A DNA stretch of 64,000 nucleotides from Clarireedia homoeocarpa (lineage: Eukaryota; Ascomycota; Leotiomycetes; Helotiales; Rutstroemiaceae): positions 558,001 through 622,000 of the forward strand of contig LNKV01000013.1 of assembly GCA_001465935.1 (NCBI GenBank). Reading direction: 5' to 3'. This document shows positions 57,621 through 64,000 of the stretch, piece by piece. Every line of letters starts with the position of its first letter. Positions within the stretch are counted from its first letter, which is position 1. A program made the position numbers and the translations under genes. The notes under the pieces were generated by a model that was not told the origin of the DNA, searched no databases, and saw only the letters and a list, made by a program, of their open reading frames with translations.

Positions 57621-58087
57621 CTTGGCTGATGGGTTGCCGTGGGGCTAGGAGTGCGGGATTGATGTGGTTTGAGGTTGTTGGTACAAAGATGGTAGGGAAT
57701 TGTTGGTGGAACGTTGAAGTGATGGCGATAGCGACGATGATGGTTAGGTTAGCTTCTGGTATCTAAGGTAGCTATAGTTTGCGCGTAAGGTTACAGTGTT
57801 GTTAGCTTTGATTAGTTTCGCAAATATCCCTGTAAGCTTTTTCTTTGGAGGAACTCCCTCCCGATTTGATTAGGCTGGATTACACCACTACCAACCTTAG
57901 AAGCGATTTTGATAGCATTGAACTTTTGTTTACTTCGACAACACTTTCCTGTACGACATTGACCAAGGCAAGCATCTCCTACAACGAAAGAATTATTGTT
58001 CTTGTGCAGTGGATACAGCTCCAGAATTATAGCCAATTACTGCGAGCCCGACGTATTTACGCCTTAAACGCTAGCTCCGCACACAAC
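57621..58087. promoter_or_regulatory. Divergent promoter of RPN10 and borealin
   Basis: 467 bases between opposite start codons. I looked for a proteasome-associated control element (GGTGGCAAA) and did not find a convincing copy. The open frame that runs into borealin from 57845 has no ATG-based reason to extend the protein. Confidence 0.45.
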
Positions 58088-59305
58088 ATGCCACCAACGC
58101 GATCTAAGAAAGCTCGCAAGTCAACTCAATCTACAGTTTCTGTAGAAAGACAAGAAGAAATACCCGAATCGCCTCAGTCACCTGTCACGAACATTCACGA
58201 GGACACTATGCAGACCCCTACTCAGAGTCCCGCAAGAGCTGGACCGGTAATGAGGATCTCTTTAGGACAGAAGCAAGCTCTCATAGATAACTTGCAACTG
58301 GAAGGTTAGACCTTTCCAAGTGCTTGACACGTCGAAATATTTGCTAATTTGCATCCCCATTAGTCACTGAACGCGCAAGAAAGCTTCGCGCACAATATAA
58401 TGTACAAGCGCAAGGATTGAAGACGCGTATTGAAATTCGCGTCAACCGCATCCCAATATCATTACGCCGAAAAGATATTGGAGAATTATGGACCAAACAT
58501 AGCAGCACTGGCACAAATGCATCATGGTCGCCTCTAGGTCCTCCCGTTCCTCCCAAAAACTCTCATAAGAAGGTTCTGGTTGATGATAGCCAACCCGGTC
58601 CAAGTACGCGTCTAAGTCCTGTACCTGTTGCACGTGCCGCGAAGAGAACAAGGTATGTTTATCCATCTATGAATCTGAGTATATCACTAACATAACATTA
58701 GTGCTGAGGCTGCTCTCGATAAAGAGAATGAGCATATCGAAAGTCCACCGAAGAGAAATAAAGCACCACCTATCCTACCGGAGCGTACCACCTCGCGCAT
58801 GAAAGACCATCACCCAAATCAAGTTCTTTCACCAAGATCCGCGAACTCACGCACTCTTCCAATGTCGCCAATCCGTCCAGCATCACCCAGCAAACCATTT
58901 TTAGCTCGTCCAGTCTCGCCGTTCAAACCTGTGGTATCCCTCGCCTCAACTGTTGGCGGAGGCACACTAAAAGCTGGTATGGCCGATAAAGCCAAAACTA
59001 CCCGAGCAGCTGGAACGCGCAGGATCTCACCACATACAAATCCAGCCGGACCAGCACTCGGACGGGGAAAGAGAACAGCTGCTGCGACAGCAGGTCCAGC
59101 ACCAAAAGGCGGGGTTGAAAGGGGGAGTTTGAGTGAGCAAAGTGATGCAAGTACTGCAACGACGATCGTTAGGAAGCCGGTTCCGGCTAAGAAAGCGCCA
59201 GCCAAGAAGACTGTTATGGGTACGATTAAGGGAATGGGAGCTGCGAAGAAGGCACCAACGGCTAGTACTGCTAGTGGAGGGAGAGTTTTGAGGAAAAGGG
59301 GATGA
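58088..59305 (+). CDS. NBL1: Borealin/Nbl1-type chromosomal passenger complex subunit
   Basis: Three exons, join(58088..58304,58364..58652,58702..59305), 369 residues. The ATG at 58088 (MPPTRSKKARKSTQ) is the first suitable start. Residues about 57-120 form the Nbl1/borealin N-terminal domain: ISLGQKQALIDNLQLEVTER, ARKLRAQYNVQAQGLKTRIE and NRIPISLRRKDIGELW, a helix pair that bundles with survivin/Bir1 and INCENP/Sli15. The remainder is disordered and basic, with many SP/TP sites (LSPRSANSRTLPMSPIRP), Lys/Ala-rich blocks near the end (KKAPAKKTVMGTIKG) and a terminal RKRG. It differs from yeast Nbl1, which is only the small helical domain, and so is more like animal borealin in length. The complex guides Aurora B/Ipl1 to centromeres and the spindle midzone. 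The splice across QLEVTERAR is exact. Confidence 0.88.
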
Positions 59306-59644
59306 AAAGTTTATGAATTGGAAACTGTTCTAAGTTTCAAAGATTGGTGTTTAAATATGGATTATTGAGTATTCTTAGCGATGGAGTTCGGCTGTTCTTG
59401 GGTACCTTCATGTATTGAGTACACTCATGAAGCAGGATCAATGGCATGCAGTAAATATGTCTTGTGTTTGATAAGACGTGAAAAGGCCCTTCAGATGTGT
59501 TCTCAGCATGCAATAATTACATTCTAGTGCTTCCTCTGGCTCAGTAATATCATCATAAATATTCTCATGCCATATTCTTCAATCGCAGAGCACTCATCGC
59601 ATAACAGCCCAATTTTCTCCCACACTTCCATCCAAATTTTATGC
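59306..59644. other. Convergent intergenic region
   Basis: 339 bases between the 3' ends of borealin (+) and TMA22 (-). Nothing recognised. Confidence 0.45.
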
Positions 59645-60450
59645 TCAACCTTCCGCATCAGCTGCCTTCTTCTTCTTCGGCTCCTCTAATACAATATTCT
59701 TCGCAGGCACATCCTTCCACTTCCCCAAAATAAACTCCTTAATCTCCATACTCAAATCCCCCTGCACCGTAATCTCCTGCCCCCCGCCCGCGACCTTCGT
59801 CACACTACTTCCCGTCGCGAACTTGCTCCCAAACTCCTTCGCCACCTTCTTTAGCTCGAGCCCAAACGCATCGAGTCCTTGTACCTCGGTCACATATTTC
59901 CGTTTGTTGCGCTCAACTCGCTTGATGCGTACTTTGGAGGCTGCGAGCACTTCTTGCTGTTTGGCTTCTGCGGCGGAGGCTTTCGAGGCCTTTTTTAAGG
60001 CGTCTTTTTCGGCGCGCTTTTGCGCGTCGACGCTCAGGGTGGAGGTTGCGGCTGCGAGGGCATCTGTGGATTGGTATTAGTAAGGTGGCATGAAATTGTA
60101 GGCTTTATTGATATGAAAAGTAGTATATTCGAATAGGGTAGCTACCTTCTGACCATAACCGCTCATACATCGTGGGATGATTCTTCTGGAGCCATTCTTG
60201 ACATTTCTTCACCGTGCCGCCATATTCGCAATACTACTTCCTCTATATATTAGTATAGGGTGTCGCAATGATTTATTCAGTGGTGCGTATGTGAATCGTA
60301 CCTCTGGTGGCAGGGAGCATACTAAATGTGGTATTAGCTGGTGGTGAGGGGAAAATCAGGATGGCGGGGCGCTTGGTTACCTCCGCAGTATATGACATTT
60401 CTAGATTGAGGCTCAGTGGGACCGGTGGATGGTTCTTCTACGTCTGCCAT
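59645..60450 (-). CDS. TMA22: Translation machinery-associated protein 22 (DENR orthologue)
   Basis: Four exons, complement(join(59645..60063,60146..60233,60302..60321,60381..60450)), 198 residues. The second exon is only 20 bases. The N-terminus MADVEEPSTGPTEPQSRNVI leads into the Cys motif YCGVCSLPPEYCEYGG ... VKKCQEWL (residues about 22-45), the zinc-binding start seen in density-regulated proteins. A Lys/Ala-rich helix (QKRAEKDALKKASKASAAEA) follows. The C-terminal SUI1/eIF1-like domain (about 105-180) reads RVERNKRKYVTEVQGLDAFG, KEFGSKFATGSSVTKV and ITVQGDLSMEIKEFILGKW. Tma22 forms a dimer with Tma20 (MCT-1) that binds the 40S subunit and promotes release of deacylated tRNA during ribosome recycling and reinitiation. 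All junctions fall between strictly conserved residues (YCG-VCSLPPE-YCEYGG), which confirms the microexon. Confidence 0.93.
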
Positions 60451-61751
60451 TGTATTTTCCTTTTGTCTGTGTTGGTATATTTGGTGATGCTTTTGGTGAT
60501 TGTTGGTAGAGTATATTGTTGTGTTATGGTAGCATTGTCTGGCGAGTCTGGGTACCTACGAAGCATGCAGTTATGGATAGTGGGGTAGTTTCGGAGCTGC
60601 ATTGGTGGATTAGCGGTTGACGCGGCCGCTTGGTCCAGCAGGTGGAAGATGCTGACTCGCTTGAGACTCTCTCTCTCTCTCGACTTTGGTAGAGAGAGGG
60701 CTTTCCTTGAAGGATGAGCATTGGGCGGGCATATTGTTGTTCATCCTGAAATGAAAAGAACAATACTCACTGCACTCTAAAGTCCCTGGCCATTCCAAGT
60801 CAGAGTACATTAGATGATGGTGGAAGAATCACCATCATTTGTCTGACACTTTTGATTCCAGGAGAGCCTAGAGAAGAACCTCTATTGAATTATCATATGT
60901 GTAGTCCTCTTGCTAAACAAGACATTGAGAGATTCCTCGTACACTTTTCTTGAGGACGCTTTAATCCAGAATAGAGATACACCTACTGAACCTAGCATAT
61001 GCTTTCCATGAGTTCCGGGATCTATGAAAGCAATATAGACGTCTAGCACTCCCTCCTGGCCTTACCAATAGCCTTTCCCATGATTACCTCTCTTTGAATC
61101 TTTCCTTTTCTTTTGAGAGTTCACTTCGCTATTACAAGTTTTACTTGTACTATCCAAGATCTCATAAGCTAGCATGCTTCGAATTGGTCTACGCCTCTTC
61201 TTCTCTTACTAAGAGAAGAATATCACTCTCACGTGGGAAATGGTATGTGTTGTACAGACTCGACTTTGCTCCCACTCCCATTTGAAAAACCTCAGTGAAC
61301 GCAATGTAGAAGGAAGGATCTTGTTGCTATACTGCCCCCTTCGAAGCGCCGGTACAAAGCTCTCGTCAGCGTCCAACAGGGATGGGAATTGAACAATGTA
61401 AAGCATGAAATACCTCAGAATTGAACCCAGAGAACTGTTTTCTAGTGCAGCTCTTCGACGATGGACAGCATCGATATCAGCCCCTTGAAATGTGCTGATT
61501 TAATGTTGTTCAGAGAAGCAATCACTCAAGAACAGCACGGCGCAACACGTTGAAGCCTAAGCGACACTAAATCCGCTGGGGCGGTACCTTGTCGTGCTTG
61601 TCTCAAGAAACGATATCCCCACCTCAAGATTCCCAAACCACCAGATTGTACATACAACACAAGCGCCGACAGAATCCAACAAGACGCCTAGGAATCTTCC
61701 AAATTAAGATATGCTCACTGTATATTATTCGACTTCGTACCTTCGGTGACA
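60451..61751. other. 1.3 kb intergenic region between TMA22 and ALG6
   Basis: Divergent, so it carries both promoters. A CT microsatellite at about 60665-60681 with a matching AG run at 60691-60698 could form a short hairpin. Frames at 60307-60588, 60524-60810 and 61094-61406 are chance. I checked the 60900-61500 part for a tRNA because it has a GTTCAATTC-like stretch on the minus strand, but the stems do not pair. Confidence 0.45.
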
Positions 61752-63604
61752 ATGGCAGGACCTTCTCCTTCACCACATAAACCACGCGGGCAACGATCCA
61801 AAAAAGTTCTCTTTAAGGACAGCGATGCTTCAATGGCTACACCAACATCTCCTACGGCTAGGCGCACAAGCGGAAATCAACCAACATATCCCTTAGCTTC
61901 TTTGCTTTGGTCTGCTCGCAGTTCGACATCACAATGGGTTGTACTCCCTCTCATATTAATGGCCGTGGGGCTGTTTAGATGGGCTGCTGGTCTTTGGGGA
62001 TACTCTGGTAAGTTCACAAAGCTATAAAAGCCTACCAACAGTGCTGATATTTTGCCGTAGGATTTGAAAGCCCCCCAATGCATGGCGACTTCGAAGCTCA
62101 AAGACACTGGATGGAAATTACAACACACCTTCCTATGTCACAATGGTACTTTCATGATCTCGAGTGGTGGGGACTGGATTATCCTCCTTTGACAGCATAC
62201 CACAGCTGGCTGTTGGGAAAGATTGGAGGCTTCATAAACCCGTCATGGTTTGCTCTTTACAAGTCGCGAGGGCTAGACGATCCAACTATGAAGGTTTTCA
62301 TGCGCGCCACGGTTATAATTTCGGAATACTTGGTCTTTGTGCCGGCTGCAGTCATCTTCGTTCGTCGATTGAGCAAACTCGAGGCAGTCAATACCTGGAC
62401 GGCTTCAATCGCATTGACTGCAATCCTCATGCAACCTGGATCCATCCTCATAGATCACGCACACTTCCAATACAATACGGTGATGCTTGGCCTAGTTGTA
62501 GCCAGTATGTCTAGTATCCTCGCTGGTAGATACATGTGGAGCTGCGTCTTTTTCGTTATGGCGTTGGGTTTCAAGCAAATGGCCTTGTACTATGCGCCGG
62601 CAATGTTCGCATACTTGCTAGGAGTTTGCGTATTTCCTAAAGTCAACATTCCTAGATTTTTTGGAATCGCCATTGCGACCTTGCTATCCTTCGCGATTTT
62701 ACTATTACCAATGTTCCTTGGTGCATTGTATGATAAGCACAATGGGATTGACGCTCGACCGGAGCTCGATGGACACGCAGCGCCACTTCCTGTTCTCACT
62801 CATCTTTCTTACAAGCTGAACTTCCGTGCTTGGTACTATCCTATTGTACAGCAATCCGCTCAAATCATTTACCGAGTTTTTCCATTTGCTCGCGGTTTGT
62901 TTGAGGACAAAGTGGCCAACTTTTGGTGTGCTTTGAACGTGGTTATCAAGCTTCGAAAATATGACCAGATACTCCTTCAACGAGCTTCACTCCTGCTAAC
63001 CTTAGTCGCAATCACCCCTCCATGTCTGATTATTTTTGTAAAGCCAAGGAGAGATCTCTTACCTTTGGCTCTCGCTACCACTGCATGGGCGTTCTATCTT
63101 TTTGGTTTCCAGGTGCACGAAAAAAGCGTCCTACTACCATTGATGCCCATGACAATGCTACTTGCTAGCCGAGGCGGGCTCAACAAGGGTACTAGATCCT
63201 GGATCGCATTCGCTAATGTACTGGGTGCTTTTACTATGTTCCCATTGCTTCAACGCGAAGAATTGCGGATCCCTTATTTTGTTCTGGTCTTCTTGTGGCT
63301 CTACCTTCTTGGACTTCCGCCATTTGCTTTCGAGGTATATGCACAGTACAATGATGGGAATTGGATTGGTTTCGGAACAACTCTGATCCATACCCTTTTC
63401 TATGAAGCAATGCTCGGGTGGCATGTGGCATCCGCATTTATCTCACCTCCTAGCGGGTATCCGGATTTCTGGGTCGTCCTAAATGTTGGAGTTGGTGTCG
63501 CAGGATTTGGAATATGTTATCTATGGTGCCTGGGGAGACTGATGAACGGAAGTGGACTGTTAGACTTCATGGAACCGGAACAAGTGAGGAAGAAGACTCG
63601 ATGA
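61752..63604 (+). CDS. ALG6: Dolichyl-P-Glc:Man9GlcNAc2-PP-dolichol alpha-1,3-glucosyltransferase
   Basis: Two exons, join(61752..62007,62061..63604), 599 residues; the 53-base intron (GTAAGT ... GCCGTAG) joins LWGYSG to FESPPMHGDF. The N-terminal 55 residues are cytosolic and basic. The first membrane span (WVVLPLILMAVGLFRWAAGL) leads to the lumenal catalytic loop, MHGDFEAQRHWMEITTHLPM and WYFHDLEWWGLDYPPLTAYH, the family signature with the acidic residue needed for transfer from dolichyl-P-glucose (GT57, GT-C fold). IDHAHFQYNTVMLGLV and FGFQVHEKSVLLPLMPMTML are two more diagnostic motifs. About a dozen hydrophobic spans run to the end. Alg6 adds the first glucose to the N-glycan precursor in the ER membrane; Alg8 then adds the second. 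The start codon chosen is ATG at 61752; an earlier in-frame GTG is not used. Length is close to other filamentous fungal Alg6 proteins. Confidence 0.95.
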
Positions 63605-64000
63605 TCGTTTTATAAAATCGCCATATAAAATCGCCATATACCCTCTTGAGATTTTCCCCCCTTTCTTTTCCTTTTATTTTTTCACGTCAGACAAATATGT
63701 ACAATACCTTTGTTGGGCCGGGTTTTACGCAAACATACAGAGTTCCTCCACTATTTCTGTGCAATAGGCTTTCTACCACATGATTTTGGTCCAGGTATTA
63801 CAAAGTACGAGATGTAAGCAGGCAAGGGACACCCGCAGGGTCTTGGCCCACCTAGGCTTAAGGCTGTGAGTAAAAATGGGTTAAATATAAAGTACACGGG
63901 TCTGTTAATGGAAGCATTACCGAGAAGCATCGGCCACTATCAAGCCTTATGTCGGGTTTCGATCAATTAGAAATCACCGCCCCCAACTTTTATATGAAGA
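63605..64000. other. Region downstream of ALG6
   Basis: 396 bases to the end of the window. It starts with a 17-base direct duplication (AAAATCGCCATATA repeated near 63615-63640), followed by a pyrimidine-rich stretch. No gene seen. Confidence 0.45.

Noticed and set aside
61370..61450. Possible tRNA T-arm (GTTCAATTC-like) on the minus strand
   Set aside because: Flanking stems do not base-pair and no acceptor stem or anticodon arm could be built.
1..64000. CRISPR array, bacterial operons, secondary-metabolite cluster
   Set aside because: Intron-rich eukaryotic genes throughout; no regularly spaced repeats with unique spacers; no PKS, NRPS, terpene cyclase or similar core enzyme.

Overview
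The window is nuclear DNA of a filamentous ascomycete (Pezizomycotina; a member of the Leotiomycetes is my best guess, from overall resemblance only). Genes are single and unlinked in function, lie on both strands, and carry short introns of about 45-75 bases with GTATGT/GTAAGT-type donors, CTAAC/CTGAC-like branch sites and YAG acceptors. I rebuilt exon structures by hand from splice signals, reading frame and protein-family patterns. All family assignments come from recognition, because no search could be run.

Layout. 0-16 kb: the start of an armadillo-repeat smgGDS-like gene (-), a coiled-coil protein of unknown function (-), a large LRRC40-like leucine-rich-repeat protein (+), DPM3 (+), an OXLD1-like mitochondrial protein (-), a long disordered protein with a C-terminal domain that resembles a kinetochore subunit (+), and a small secreted cyanovirin-N-like protein (-). 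16-33 kb: a TMEM135-like membrane protein (+), peroxin PEX20 (-), the coat and nuclear-pore protein SEC13 (+), an F-box protein (-), a 2.7 kb gene-poor stretch with tandem repeats and a perfect 20-bp inverted repeat, and an MFS drug-type transporter (+) with a 33-A tract in its leader. 33-47 kb: a Helo-like N-terminal-domain gene interrupted by an in-frame TAG (-), ERG26 (+), the LIM-RhoGAP LRG1 (-), and a badly decayed pseudogene of the fungal prion-inhibition/kinase-like family (-). 47-64 kb: a two-domain ubiquitin-conjugating enzyme (+), a Mid2-like membrane protein (+), RPB4 (-), TRS23 (+) with an intron splitting its start codon, RPN10 (-), borealin/Nbl1 (+), TMA22 (-) and ALG6 (+).

Most genes are housekeeping: N-glycosylation donors and transfer (DPM3, ALG6), vesicle traffic (SEC13, TRS23), peroxisomes (PEX20, TMEM135-like), ubiquitin/proteasome (E2, F-box, RPN10), chromosome segregation (borealin, possible CENP-P-like), transcription and translation (RPB4, TMA22), sterols (ERG26) and polarity/wall control (LRG1, Mid2-like). 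They do not form one pathway or a metabolite cluster. The accessory part is 28-47 kb, where the gene desert, repeats and two damaged members of HeLo/prion-associated families are found. I saw no convincing new multi-gene system. The best leads are the interrupted Helo-like gene, the decayed kinase-like relative 9 kb away, the tandem-UBC enzyme, the split TRS23 start codon and an unassigned coding-like frame beside PEX20.
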